64,000 bases of DNA, from contig NZ_CP045928.1 in assembly GCF_009664855.1 (NCBI RefSeq), forward strand, positions 248,001-312,000. Direction: 5' to 3'. The notes beneath the pieces were generated by a model, which was given only the letters and a program-made list of their open reading frames with translations, did no database searches and was not told where the DNA came from. Source of the stretch: Flavobacterium sp. SLB02 (GTDB lineage: Bacteria; Bacteroidota; Bacteroidia; Flavobacteriales; Flavobacteriaceae). This document shows positions 35,001 to 43,104 of this stretch, piece after piece (position 1 is the first letter of the stretch; every line of letters starts with the position of its first letter). Made by a program: the position numbers and the translations under genes.

Positions 35001-35437
35001 ATATGAATGTATTTTTTAGCGGAGCAGCAGGAAATAGCGTTTTTAATGCTGTAAGACATACTGGATTAAATGCTTCTTTCCCTGGATACAACTTATTGGC
35101 CGAGTCTAAAAATGCCTGGTCGCCAAGCAATACTAATACTAATATTCCGGTACTCTCATCAACAGATAACAACAATAACTTTGGTAGAATCTCTGATTTT
35201 TATATCGAAGATGCTTCTTTCGTAAGATTAAGAAACCTTTCGATTGGATATACGGTTAAAGACCAATGGCTAAACGGAAAAGCAAAATTGAGATTCTTTA
35301 TCTCAGGACAAAACCTTTTCACGATCACCAAATATTCAGGAATGGATCCTGAGGTTGGACTGAACAACTTTGGTATGGACTTAGGAAAATATCCACTTTC
35401 CCGTATTTATATGACGGGTGTAAATGCAACTTTTTAA
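32048..35437 (+). CDS. SusC/RagA TonB-linked outer-membrane transporter with STN domain
   Basis: 1129 residues. A long signal peptide (to about 40, ending MKAARVD) is followed by an STN signalling domain (about 45-120, SIKSVFQKIEKQADVHFMYE), a carboxypeptidase-like regulatory domain (about 128-215, SGTVFGGDDGMPLPGVGIKD ... DGTFKM), a TonB plug with QEVVVMGYGSVKKNEVLGAV and the SusC signature LKDAASAAIYGARASGGVILI, then the beta-barrel. It imports a substrate caught by SusD, using TonB energy. The STN domain explains the sigma/FecR pair upstream. SusD follows 19 bases later. The 246 bases upstream hold only AT-rich DNA and an AAATCTGCG-type repeat. Confidence 0.95.
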   Translation: MTKKQMRYVVNCQSIKKSVLTKALFFLALFFIGSTMKAARVDTSKRVTLKVENESIKSVFQKIEKQADVHFMYETNQVNTNQKISLKLNNVTLEQALDKICSNFFLKYEIVSNNIVIKKNQKLADAGQGKISISGTVFGGDDGMPLPGVGIKDKNSDASATTDFDGTFKMEINSSEAVLVFSYVGYVTQEVKVTSSDENISVKLLADMKQLQEVVVMGYGSVKKNEVLGAVGTVSMKETSSRTYNSAAELLQGTVAGVTVINNGGDPTAEPTINIRGIGSLNAETPLIVLDGIIYSGSLNTLNPNDIASISVLKDAASAAIYGARASGGVILITSKKGISDHINVNVNYQGGFQSVAKKLDVLDAAGYADAMNTARDNAGLPRIPAFDPAFEPTARTTKTNWMDEIFRTGEIQDLSISVNGKTEKSNFFLSGSYRKNEGILLNTFGTRYTARANSSFKLAPNFTLGENMSYSLTDGQAANTNSGYTGAILAAIFYPPNATIYREDGSGQFGGVPEKYIGSYGDVINPVAYLKRLDNRNPVSTILINPYAEWEIISGLKVKSNWGYTRIQNNSTDFAVKITEPGKVFDFNRLTLTNSTTTDLLSEQTLSYEKSLGKHNFKALAGYTYQQTKRNFYTIQGTGFDNEDPSQRYLLNAKLVQQINAGLSEEIISSYVGRLNYDFNQKYLISGIVRRDGTSKLTSENRWKVYPSVSAGWLISEEGFMKGINPIISTLKLRGSWGQIGNLGNLGPYQFSVPLTQTQGLIGSTPVINYGYAESELSNPNLRWESSEQTNVGLDFTMFNSALSGSLDAYVKTNKDMLVRDQLPGVSGTPLGRIVNSGNVENKGIEASLTYQKTRGDFKFDVTANAAFLSNKIVSIKDDLTSLEPLNLSRVRSLPLANIYQVGSPVGAFYGYSTDGLFQSNAEAKGYVNTKGEVYQPNAVAGDIKFKDVNGDGVINNSDRVVLGSPFPKTTFSLNMNFKYKGFDMNVFFSGAAGNSVFNAVRHTGLNASFPGYNLLAESKNAWSPSNTNTNIPVLSSTDNNNNFGRISDFYIEDASFVRLRNLSIGYTVKDQWLNGKAKLRFFISGQNLFTITKYSGMDPEVGLNNFGMDLGKYPLSRIYMTGVNATF

Positions 35438-35456
35438 AAAACATAAAACAAATAAA

Positions 35457-36992
35457 ATGAAAAATTTAAGTCTTTTAGTATTGAGTTTTTTGCTTTTACT
35501 AGGCGCGACAGCTTGCGAAAGCGAACTTGATTTGGTTCCGCAAGGAGCACCTTCAAGCGGAAATTTCTGGAAAACCCCTGCAGATGCAAAAGCAGGAGTA
35601 AACGCGATTTATGCTTTATATTCTGATGATAATATGTACGGTCGCGGATTTTTCTGGCTGAACAATGCAAGTGATGATATTGGAACAAAACCAAGACAAA
35701 ATGCAGAACGTATCAAGAATTTTATTGTTGATGGTGCAGAATCTGATACCAAAGATATCTGGAGAATTCACTACGAAATCATGAAACGCTGCAACGATGT
35801 GATTCGTAACATTCCCAAGATAAATCTAGATGAAAAAACTAAAAACACCATGTTGGGCGAAGCTTATTTTAACCACGCCGTGATGCATTTAGAATTGGCG
35901 TACCATTATGGTGACGATCGCGCCGGAATCCCAATTCAGGATCGTGAAAATCCTACCAATGTGTATGTGCCAAGAGCTAAAAATGTAGCTGAAAACTATG
36001 CCTATATCGCAGCAGATTTAGTAAAAGCAGCTGAGTTATTGCCTTATTTTAATGAACTAACTCCAGACAATTACGGGCGTGCTCATAAAACAGCAGCCTG
36101 GGGATATTTGGTTCGTACGTATTTGTATGCCAAAGACTGGGACAATGCCATTAAGTATGCCAATATGATTGTTGCCAGCGGAAAACACAAGCTGTTGGAT
36201 AATTTTGAAGATGTATTTAAAATTAAAAATAATTGGTCTTCAGAATATATTTGGTCTGTAACTTCAAGTGCCGAAAATACTTCTTTAGGTTCTATTTTTC
36301 CTGGAGTTTGTCTGGAGGATAAAGGTTGGGGAGCTTACAATGGTTGGGGAAATTTTTATCCTACCAAAGAATTGTTTGATACTTATGATCCAACAGATAA
36401 AAGACGCAGCGCGACTATTTTGCAAAAGGGAGATAAGTTCCTGTATTTTGGAGAATTAGTGACTTTCAACGAGGGGAAATACATAGTAAGTTCCAGTAAC
36501 AGAACCGGATATCAGTTCAATAAATATATGGAGCCATTTGGTTACCCAAAAACAACTTCTGGCGGAATCGACATTCGTTATGTAAATGCCAACGGAGACA
36601 AACCTTCGACAGCTTTAAACGTACCGCTTTTGCGTTATGCCGATGTGATTTTAATGTTGGCCGAAGCCAAATTAATGAAAGGTCTAAACGCCGATACCGA
36701 AATCAATATGATTCGTCACCGTGCAGGTCTTGGCGATCTTGCCGGAGCAACACTAACCGATTTAAAAAGAGAAAGACGTTGCGAATTGGCCGGAGAATGG
36801 ACAGACCGTCATTTCGATCTTGTGCGTTGGGGCGATGCTCAGTCAACATACGCAAAACCTTTACACCATTATAACGGAACCGTGATTTATCCGGCCCGTA
36901 ATTTCAACCCTGCCATTCACCATGTTTGGCCAATACCACCAGACGAAATAGCAGTAAGCAAAGGAGCACTTACGCAAAATAAAGGCTGGTAA
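35457..36992 (+). CDS. SusD/RagB substrate-binding lipoprotein
   Basis: 511 residues from the ATG at 35457 (MKNLSLLVLSFLLLLGATAC, lipobox TAC); an upstream in-frame ATG lies inside susC. The N-terminal part shows the SusD pattern (ESELDLVPQGAPSSGNFWKTPADAKAGVNAIYALY), TPR-like helices (YAYIAADLVKAAELLP, YGRAHKTAAWGYLVRTYLYAKDWDNAIKYAN), and the C-terminal RagB domain ends VPLLRYADVILMLAEA, INMIRHRAGLGDL, LKRERRCELAGEWTDRHFDLVRWG. It binds the ligand at the cell surface and closes over SusC. The ligand is not evident from sequence. Confidence 0.95.
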   Translation: MKNLSLLVLSFLLLLGATACESELDLVPQGAPSSGNFWKTPADAKAGVNAIYALYSDDNMYGRGFFWLNNASDDIGTKPRQNAERIKNFIVDGAESDTKDIWRIHYEIMKRCNDVIRNIPKINLDEKTKNTMLGEAYFNHAVMHLELAYHYGDDRAGIPIQDRENPTNVYVPRAKNVAENYAYIAADLVKAAELLPYFNELTPDNYGRAHKTAAWGYLVRTYLYAKDWDNAIKYANMIVASGKHKLLDNFEDVFKIKNNWSSEYIWSVTSSAENTSLGSIFPGVCLEDKGWGAYNGWGNFYPTKELFDTYDPTDKRRSATILQKGDKFLYFGELVTFNEGKYIVSSSNRTGYQFNKYMEPFGYPKTTSGGIDIRYVNANGDKPSTALNVPLLRYADVILMLAEAKLMKGLNADTEINMIRHRAGLGDLAGATLTDLKRERRCELAGEWTDRHFDLVRWGDAQSTYAKPLHHYNGTVIYPARNFNPAIHHVWPIPPDEIAVSKGALTQNKGW

Positions 36993-37024
36993 TTTGTAGT
37001 TTCAGTTTGTTTGTTTTTTCTACG

Positions 37025-37048
37025 CTGCAAGCTTGTCGGAGCTTGCAG
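37025..37048. repeat. Hairpin after susD
   Basis: CTGCAAGCT and AGCTTGCAG flank TGTCGG, 33 bases past the susD stop. There is no T run; it may be a processing or repeat hairpin. Confidence 0.5.
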
Positions 37049-37082
37049 TCGTAAGAAAAAATAAATGAATTTTTAGATATAA

Positions 37083-37132
37083 AAACAAGCCAGTCTTTTT
37101 TTTTAGAAAAATGCTGGTTTGTTTGATTTTTT
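37083..37132 (+). terminator. Terminator of the susCD operon
   Basis: AAACAAGCCAG pairs with CTGGTTTGTTT (one G-U) around a 20-base loop and is followed by GATTTTTTG. Confidence 0.7.
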
Positions 37133-37341
37133 GCCACAGATTAAAGGATTAAAAATGATTTTAATTGTAAGTTATTAATAAAAAAAAGTCCCAGCAGGAC
37201 CTCATATTTATAGAAATTTAATCGATAAAAAGAATTTGAACCCCATCAGGGTGACATATATATCGCTCCAATGGAGCTTTACAACATACAATGAGAAAAA
37301 ACTTTGCGACTCCTGCGGCTTTGCGAGATTAAAACTCACAA
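37131..37341. repeat. Cluster of dispersed palindromic repeats
   Basis: Four kinds of short repeat lie together: a TTGCCACAGATTAAAGGATT unit (37131-37163), three small imperfect palindromes GTCCCAGCAGGAC (37188-37200), ACCCCATCAGGGT (37240-37252) and GCTCCAATGGAGC (37265-37277) set in TATATTTATAG-like spacers, and CTTTGCGACTCCTGCGGCTT (near 37305). The first and last recur at 50480-50677. Nothing in the gap appears to code. Confidence 0.7.
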
Positions 37342-37433
37342 AGATTGGCAATTCTCATTGCGGACTTAAATGAACCTTAACAACTTAAAAATCTCCAAAA
37401 ACTTTAAAAAAATAAACAAACCCCATTTTTCCA

Positions 37434-39257
37434 ATGAAAAAATTAATCACCCTTTTTTGCCTCCAATTCTTTGTGTTTGCACAAGGGCAGGAATACAGTT
37501 CATCCAACATTCATTCGCATAATGATTATGCGAGTAAACTTCCTTTTTACGAAGCTTATTCTAATGAAACCGGTGTTATCGAAGCCGATGTTTTTCTTGT
37601 AAATAATGAACTTTTTGTGGCGCATACCTCAAAAGAAATTACACCACAGAATACCCTTAAAAATCAATATCTGGATCCGCTTTCTAATAAATTAAAAAGT
37701 CTGGGCGCAAAAGCATATCCAAGTAATAAACCATTGATTTTAATGATCGATATCAAAACAGAAGCCGATGCATCTTTAAAATTAATTACCCAACAAATTA
37801 AAACCTATCCTGATTTAATTTCGAACAAAAATCTAAAAGTCGTAATTTCAGGAAACCGACCTTCGCCAACAACCTGGAAAGACTATCCTGATTTTATTTA
37901 TTTTGACGGAAGACTGAACGAGAATTATTCTCCCGAACAATTATCCCGTGTTGAAATGATCAGCGAGGATCTAAAAGAAATTACGATATGGAACGGGAAA
38001 GGTGTCATGACTCAGGCTGATGCTGAAAAAGTACAAGCCATCATTAAAAAAGTACACGATCAAAATAAAAAAGTTCGTTTTTGGGCCACTCAGGATAATG
38101 TAAATACATGGATGACGCTGATGAACCTAAAAGTTGATTTTATTGGTACCGATAATGTTCCGGAACTGACGCATTTCATCAACAATATCAAATCTACATT
38201 TTATCAAAATACCGAATTTCATCAGGCGTATGTTCCTAAAAATGCTTCGGCTTTAGCCAAAAAGAAACCCAAAAATGTCATTCTTTTAATTGGTGACGGA
38301 ATGGGGTTAACGCAGATTTATTCAGGCTACACAGCAAATAAAGGGCAATTGAGTTTGTTTAATATTCCAACTCAGGGATTTTCGATCACCAAATCTTCAG
38401 ACAGTTATATTACCGATTCGGCTGCGGGAGCAACTGCAATGGCAACGGGACATAAAACCAATAATCGTTTTATAAGCGTAGATGAAAACGGAAAACCATT
38501 GGAATTAATCACCCAGCAATTGGCCAATAAAAATTATAAAACGGCCATTATCTCCGCCGGAAATATTACCGATGCTACTCCGTCGTGTTTTTACGCACAT
38601 CAGCCAGAGAGAAGTTACAGCCAGCCAATTGCCGAAGATTTTTTAGCAAATCCGTCCGATATTTTGATAGGAGGAGGGCCAAAAGAATTTACATCAAGAA
38701 AAGATGGTAAAGATCTTTCGAAGCTATTGATACAAAAAGGCTACACTTATTCGGATAAATTCAGCTCTTTGGATACCATCAAAAACTTCAAATTTATTGT
38801 TTTGGATGACGCTTCGGTAGTGTCTATGAAAAACGGAAGAGGGGATTTTTTATCTAAATCTTTAGCCAAAGCAACCTCAACTTTTGCCAAAACAAAAAAT
38901 CCGTTTTTTATCATGGCTGAAGGCGCACAAATCGATTATGGCGGACATCAGAATAACGTAGAATATGTAGTTCGCGAGATGCTTGACTTTGATAAAGTAG
39001 TAGGACAGGCAATGGAATTTGTAGATAAAAATCCAGAAACTTTATTAATCGTTACGGCAGATCACGAAACTGGCGGACTTTCGTTAATCGACGGAAGTAT
39101 AGAAAAAGGATATGTACACGGAAGTTTTAGTACAAACGATCATACCGCAGTTCCGGTTCCGCTTTTTGCTTATGGTCCGGGTGCAGAGAATTTTATGGGC
39201 GTGTATCAAAACACCGAAATTTATACTAAGATTATGGAGGTTTTATCTAAAAAATAG
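37434..39257 (+). CDS. GDPD-like phosphodiesterase fused to alkaline phosphatase
   Basis: 607 residues with a signal peptide (to about 19, FAQGQ). Residues 22-255 look like a PI-PLC/GDPD-type TIM barrel: IHSHNDY (catalytic His), VIEADVFLVNNELFVAH, LILMIDIKT, and FIGTDNVPEL at the end. Residues 275-605 are an alkaline phosphatase: ILLIGDGMGLTQ (metal Asp), TDSAAGATAMATGHKT (nucleophile Ser in DSAAGA), EGAQIDYGGHQNN, TADHETGGLS and NDHTAVPVPLFAYGPGA. The two parts could act in sequence, cutting a phosphodiester and then removing the phosphate, in the periplasm or outside. It follows the SusCD genes, which suggests a phosphate-bearing substrate; that link is inference. Confidence 0.88.
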   Translation: MKKLITLFCLQFFVFAQGQEYSSSNIHSHNDYASKLPFYEAYSNETGVIEADVFLVNNELFVAHTSKEITPQNTLKNQYLDPLSNKLKSLGAKAYPSNKPLILMIDIKTEADASLKLITQQIKTYPDLISNKNLKVVISGNRPSPTTWKDYPDFIYFDGRLNENYSPEQLSRVEMISEDLKEITIWNGKGVMTQADAEKVQAIIKKVHDQNKKVRFWATQDNVNTWMTLMNLKVDFIGTDNVPELTHFINNIKSTFYQNTEFHQAYVPKNASALAKKKPKNVILLIGDGMGLTQIYSGYTANKGQLSLFNIPTQGFSITKSSDSYITDSAAGATAMATGHKTNNRFISVDENGKPLELITQQLANKNYKTAIISAGNITDATPSCFYAHQPERSYSQPIAEDFLANPSDILIGGGPKEFTSRKDGKDLSKLLIQKGYTYSDKFSSLDTIKNFKFIVLDDASVVSMKNGRGDFLSKSLAKATSTFAKTKNPFFIMAEGAQIDYGGHQNNVEYVVREMLDFDKVVGQAMEFVDKNPETLLIVTADHETGGLSLIDGSIEKGYVHGSFSTNDHTAVPVPLFAYGPGAENFMGVYQNTEIYTKIMEVLSKK

Positions 39258-39281
39258 TGTTGGTTTTGTTTTAAAAATTTC

Positions 39282-39320
39282 AAGAGACAGTTTGTAATAA
39301 AACTGTCTCTTTTTTTTTAT
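39282..39320 (+). terminator. Terminator of the phosphatase gene
   Basis: AGAGACAGTTT and AAACTGTCTCT form an 11-bp stem around a short loop and are followed by eight or more T. Confidence 0.9.
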
Positions 39321-39497
39321 AAATAAATGAATCTTCAAAAAAAGTAAAGGAATAAATAAAGCGATTGTTTTTTAAACGTTTCTAAGTCAGTGGTTTATGG
39401 GTGAGGTCTGAAATTCTAATGTTATTCTAATGTAGCAGCGAAAATTTAGATTTAAATTGCGCCCTTGTACTTTTTTTGAGAAAAAATAACTTTAAAC

Positions 39498-39546
39498 AGG
39501 GCTATTTTCTGAAGATAATAATTGATTTGAAATAGCCCTTTTTTAA
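39498..39546 (+). terminator. Second terminator hairpin, 35 bases before the next gene
   Basis: AGGGCTATTT and AAATAGCCCT form a perfect 10-bp stem with a 22-base loop and a T run. Between the phosphatase terminator and this one lie 180 bases without a gene (39321-39497), so it may end a small RNA or act as an attenuator in the leader of the gene at 39579. Confidence 0.55.
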
Positions 39547-39578
39547 TGTGATTGCTGCAAATAATATAACTTTTAGAA

Positions 39579-39983
39579 ATGTTGAATAAAATCAAAAATA
39601 GTTTTTTATGCAAATGCCTTCAGGCGTTGCTGATCGGCTATTTTTTAATGAGCAGTATCAATTTGTCTAACAGTTTCAGCCAAATTATAAATGATAATGC
39701 TGAGGTAAATTCCGTAAAGGGAATGACCTGCAATTTCCTGAAAAAAATATTCAAATGCGACGGAATTGCTGAAGAACTGGATGATTATGAAACCAAAGAT
39801 GCTAAAACCACCAAGCTTGCAAAAGGCATTGTTTTATTAGATTATCTGGTTCCTCACAATGCAGCTATAGCGGGTTTATATTTCAAAAACGGATCTAAGA
39901 GAAAAAACTACATAGACAATCCACTTTTTTTATTTGCATTTCATGGCAAGATTTATTTGCCTCCACCTGAGATGATTGTATAA
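39579..39983 (+). CDS. Small secreted hypothetical protein
   Basis: 134 residues. The N-terminal part has a Lys-rich start and a hydrophobic core (CLQALLIGYFLMSSINLSNSFS) that looks like a signal peptide or anchor ending near 34. The rest is polar with two Cys (MTCNFLKKIFKCDG) and ends in a short LFAFHGKIYLPPPEMIV. I do not recognise the family. It lies 107 bases before the ABC/HlyD/TolC genes and on the same strand. It could be a substrate or accessory of that exporter, but only position supports this. Confidence 0.55.
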   Translation: MLNKIKNSFLCKCLQALLIGYFLMSSINLSNSFSQIINDNAEVNSVKGMTCNFLKKIFKCDGIAEELDDYETKDAKTTKLAKGIVLLDYLVPHNAAIAGLYFKNGSKRKNYIDNPLFLFAFHGKIYLPPPEMIV

Positions 39984-40032
39984 ATATTTCACTTTTTTTT
40001 TGTAGATTTAAATGAAAATCTACCAACCTTAA

Positions 40033-40048
40033 TATGGTATTTACCGTA
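40033..40048 (+). promoter_or_regulatory. Palindrome upstream of the ABC-HlyD-TolC operon
   Basis: TATGGTA-TT-TACCGTA is an inverted repeat with one mismatch, 42 bases before the ABC gene. TAATCTTG (40066-40073), a one-off match to TAnnTTTG, follows 17 bases later. A separate 8-bp hairpin, GTAGATTT/AAATCTAC, precedes it (about 40000-40022). Confidence 0.4.
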
Positions 40049-40090
40049 TGTTAATGTCTATCTATTAATCTTGTATTTATATATAAATTC

Positions 40091-41746
40091 ATGACACCAT
40101 TAAAACGTTTTTATAATTTACTCGCACTTGATAAGCGCGACGTATATCAAATTATATTTTACGCCGCTTTTGCCGGTCTTGTAAATCTTTCACTGCCTTT
40201 AGGAATTCAGGCTATTATTAATTTTATTCAGAGCGGGCAGCTCAGTGTTTCCTGGGTAGTACTTGTATTTTTGGTCACCGTTGGAGTTGGTTTTGGCGGG
40301 GTTCTGATCATATTACAACTCCGAATAGTAGAAAACCTCCAGCAGCGAATTTTTGTCCGATCTTCATTTGAATTTGCTTACAGAATGCCATTAATTAAAT
40401 TTAAAGAAATGTATTCTGAATATGCACCCGAAAAAGCCAATCGTTTTTTTGATACCCTGATGGTTCAAAAAGGAACTGCAAAACTTTTACTGGATTTTTG
40501 TGCCGCCTTTCTGCAGGTAGGTTTTGGTATTATATTATTGGTTTTGTACCATTCCTTTTTTACCGTAATTGGGCTTTTGTTTATTGTTATTCTTTATATC
40601 ATTTTTAAGTTTTCGTACAAAGATGGTTTAGAAACAAGTCTCAATGAATCTAAGTTTAAATATAAAGTAGCAGCCTGGATTCAGGAAATTGCGCGCAATC
40701 GTGAAAGTTTTCGAAGAAAAGGCGGTTTCGAATATGCATTAAACCGAAACGACGGTTATGTGAGCGAATATATCAATTATCGCGAGAAGCATTTTCAGGT
40801 CATGAAAAAACAATACATTCAGCTGACTATTTTTAAAGTTATTGTTACGGCTGCCCTTTTGTCGATTGGTGGTTTTCTGGTAATTCACCATCAAATGAAT
40901 ATTGGGCAGTTTGTGGCAGCTGAAATCGTGATTGTATTGCTGATCAATTCTGTCGAAAAAATCATCTTTGGGTTAGAATCATTTTATGATGTACTGACTT
41001 CTGTTGAAAAAATTGGTCAGGTGACCGATATGGAGATTTCGGGTATTCCGCAAACCTCAGCGGTAAGCGATACCGGCATCAATATTGAAACAGAAAGTGT
41101 TGCTTACAACTATCCCGATCATAACAAAAAATCGCTTAAAAACATCAACCTGAAAATATCTCAGGGAGAAAAAATTATTTTAAGAGGACCAAACGGAGCC
41201 GGAAAAAGTACTTTATTACGCTTACTTTCAGGTTTACTAGAACCCGAAAGCGGTGCGATGTACATCACAGACAATTATATGAACCGTCTGGATGAAAACA
41301 CCTACAGAGCGCAGGCAGGTACATTTTTGCAGGGCGATACACTTTTTGCGGGAACCATTAGGGAGAATATTCTTTTTGGTAACGAAACCATTGATAATGA
41401 TGAGCTAAAATGGGCTTTAGACAATGTCTGCCTTACACCATATATTAAAACTTTTCCTAACGGACTCGAAAATCAAATTCATCCGGGCGGGCGCGAACTT
41501 TCGGCTTCAGATGTTCAAAAAATTCTTTTGGCACGAAGCATTGTAAACAAACCGAATATATTGTTTCTGGAAGATCCTGTTGATAAAATGGACGAATTGA
41601 CTTCGGGTAAAATAGTTGATTTTTTACTTTCTGAAGAAAATAACTGGACGGTAATTTTAACTTCTAAAAATGATATTTGGAAGAATAAATGCGACCGTAT
41701 GATTACGATTGATGATGGAAAAATTATTAACGACATAAAGCTTTAA
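40091..41746 (+). CDS. ABC exporter (type I secretion-like) with altered NBD motifs
   Basis: 551 residues. Six membrane segments (about 15-310) form an ABC exporter domain, and an ATPase domain (about 325-551) follows. Walker A GPNGAGKST and the Q-loop TFLQGDTLFAGTIRENILFG are intact. The signature is LSASD in place of LSGGQ, the Walker B end reads LFLED in place of LLDE (Asp and catalytic Glu exchanged), and the switch His is Ser (VILTSKND). ATP binding should be kept, but hydrolysis may be weak or unusual. HlyD- and TolC-like genes follow, 2 bases later and overlapping, so it is the inner-membrane part of a tripartite exporter. Confidence 0.87.
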   Translation: MTPLKRFYNLLALDKRDVYQIIFYAAFAGLVNLSLPLGIQAIINFIQSGQLSVSWVVLVFLVTVGVGFGGVLIILQLRIVENLQQRIFVRSSFEFAYRMPLIKFKEMYSEYAPEKANRFFDTLMVQKGTAKLLLDFCAAFLQVGFGIILLVLYHSFFTVIGLLFIVILYIIFKFSYKDGLETSLNESKFKYKVAAWIQEIARNRESFRRKGGFEYALNRNDGYVSEYINYREKHFQVMKKQYIQLTIFKVIVTAALLSIGGFLVIHHQMNIGQFVAAEIVIVLLINSVEKIIFGLESFYDVLTSVEKIGQVTDMEISGIPQTSAVSDTGINIETESVAYNYPDHNKKSLKNINLKISQGEKIILRGPNGAGKSTLLRLLSGLLEPESGAMYITDNYMNRLDENTYRAQAGTFLQGDTLFAGTIRENILFGNETIDNDELKWALDNVCLTPYIKTFPNGLENQIHPGGRELSASDVQKILLARSIVNKPNILFLEDPVDKMDELTSGKIVDFLLSEENNWTVILTSKNDIWKNKCDRMITIDDGKIINDIKL

Positions 41747-41748
41747 TC

Positions 41749-43104
41749 ATGCTCAATTTATCTAAAGATAATAACGTACTTATTACTCCGGGAAAATACG
41801 CTTCGATAACCAGCGTTGCCCGCAGGCCCCATTATAAAATTTTAAACAGAGTCATCATAGGATTTTTATTGTTCGGACTGGCGTGTTTGTTCCTTCCCTG
41901 GACACAAAACATTTCAGGAAGCGGATCCGTAACCACATTAAAACCGGATCAAAGACCACAAACTGTTCATAATGCCATTGCCGGTAGAGTAGAGAAATGG
42001 TTTGTAAAAGAGGGCGATTATGTCAAAAAAGGAGATACGATTCTTTTTATTTCAGAAACCAAAGAAGATTACCTGGATCCAAATTTAGTGGGAAATACCA
42101 AAGAGCAGGTCGATGCTAAAAAAATGGCGGTAGAATCGTATGGTGATAAAGTGACTTCGCTTAACGATCAGGCAAAATCGCTTAATACCGAAAGAGAACT
42201 AAAACTGCAACAGGCAGAGAATAAAATAAAACAGTCACTGCTGAAAATAAAAAGTGACAGCATGGATCTTGAAGCGGTAAAAACACAGTTAAGAATTGCT
42301 CAAACACAGTTTAATCGTTCTACTGCCCTTAATAAAGAAGGTTTAAAACCAATGACTGATGTAGAGCAAAAACGACTAAAACTACAGGAATCTGAAGCTT
42401 ATATTATCACGCAGCAAAATAAATTGCTAAGCAGTAAAAATGAGTTTATAAATGCTCAAGTGGAGATTAATAGAATTAAGGCTGAATATGCTGAAAAAAT
42501 ATCAAAATCAAGAAGTGATAAGTTTACCGCTTTAAGTACACAATATGATACAGAAGCTCAGGTAAATAAGCTGGAGAATCAATATGCAAATTATAGCATC
42601 AGAAACGGAATGTATTATATCACGGCTCCTCAAAGCGGATATGTAAACCGTGCTTTACTAACCGGTCTTGGAGAAACCATAAAAGAAGGAACACCAATTG
42701 TAAGTATAATGCCTGCAAGTTATGATATCGCAGTAGAAACGTATGTAGATCCTATCGATCTTCCGCTGGTACATCGTGGTGCCGAAGTACGTGTTTGGTT
42801 TGACGGTTGGCCAAGAATTGTATTTTCAGGATGGCCGGGATTGTCTTACGGAACCTTTGGAGGTAAAATTGTGGCTATCGAAAACTTTATAAGCGCCAAT
42901 GGAAAGTACCGGGTACTAATTGCTCCCGATGGAAATAAAGAAGAGAAATGGCCTAAAGAACTTAGTATTGGCGCCGGTGCACAAAGTATAGCATTGTTAG
43001 AAACCGTTTCGGTATGGTACGAAATATGGCGTAACCTGAATGGTTTTCCGCCAAATTATTATAAGTCAGATGAAAAAGCAGCAAATGGAAAGGACAAAAA
43101 ATAA
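41749..43104 (+). CDS. HlyD-type membrane fusion protein
   Basis: 451 residues. One TM segment (about 33-51, VIIGFLLFGLACLFLPW) is followed by a lipoyl-like half domain (HNAIAGRVEKWFVKEGDYVKKGDTILFI), a long coiled-coil hairpin (about 120-275) and the second lipoyl half with a beta barrel (YYITAPQSGYVNRALLTGLGETIKEGTPIVSI). This is the adaptor between the ABC protein and the TolC protein. It begins 2 bases after the ABC stop and overlaps the TolC-like start. Confidence 0.9.
   Translation: MLNLSKDNNVLITPGKYASITSVARRPHYKILNRVIIGFLLFGLACLFLPWTQNISGSGSVTTLKPDQRPQTVHNAIAGRVEKWFVKEGDYVKKGDTILFISETKEDYLDPNLVGNTKEQVDAKKMAVESYGDKVTSLNDQAKSLNTERELKLQQAENKIKQSLLKIKSDSMDLEAVKTQLRIAQTQFNRSTALNKEGLKPMTDVEQKRLKLQESEAYIITQQNKLLSSKNEFINAQVEINRIKAEYAEKISKSRSDKFTALSTQYDTEAQVNKLENQYANYSIRNGMYYITAPQSGYVNRALLTGLGETIKEGTPIVSIMPASYDIAVETYVDPIDLPLVHRGAEVRVWFDGWPRIVFSGWPGLSYGTFGGKIVAIENFISANGKYRVLIAPDGNKEEKWPKELSIGAGAQSIALLETVSVWYEIWRNLNGFPPNYYKSDEKAANGKDKK

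Noticed and set aside
37188-37277. Three short palindromes considered as a CRISPR array
   Set aside because: The units differ from each other, are only 13 bases long, and have no uniform spacers or cas genes nearby.
40000-40022. GTAGATTT/AAATCTAC hairpin considered as a terminator of the gene at 39579
   Set aside because: The T run precedes the stem on the plus strand and only A follows on the minus strand, so neither strand has the right order.
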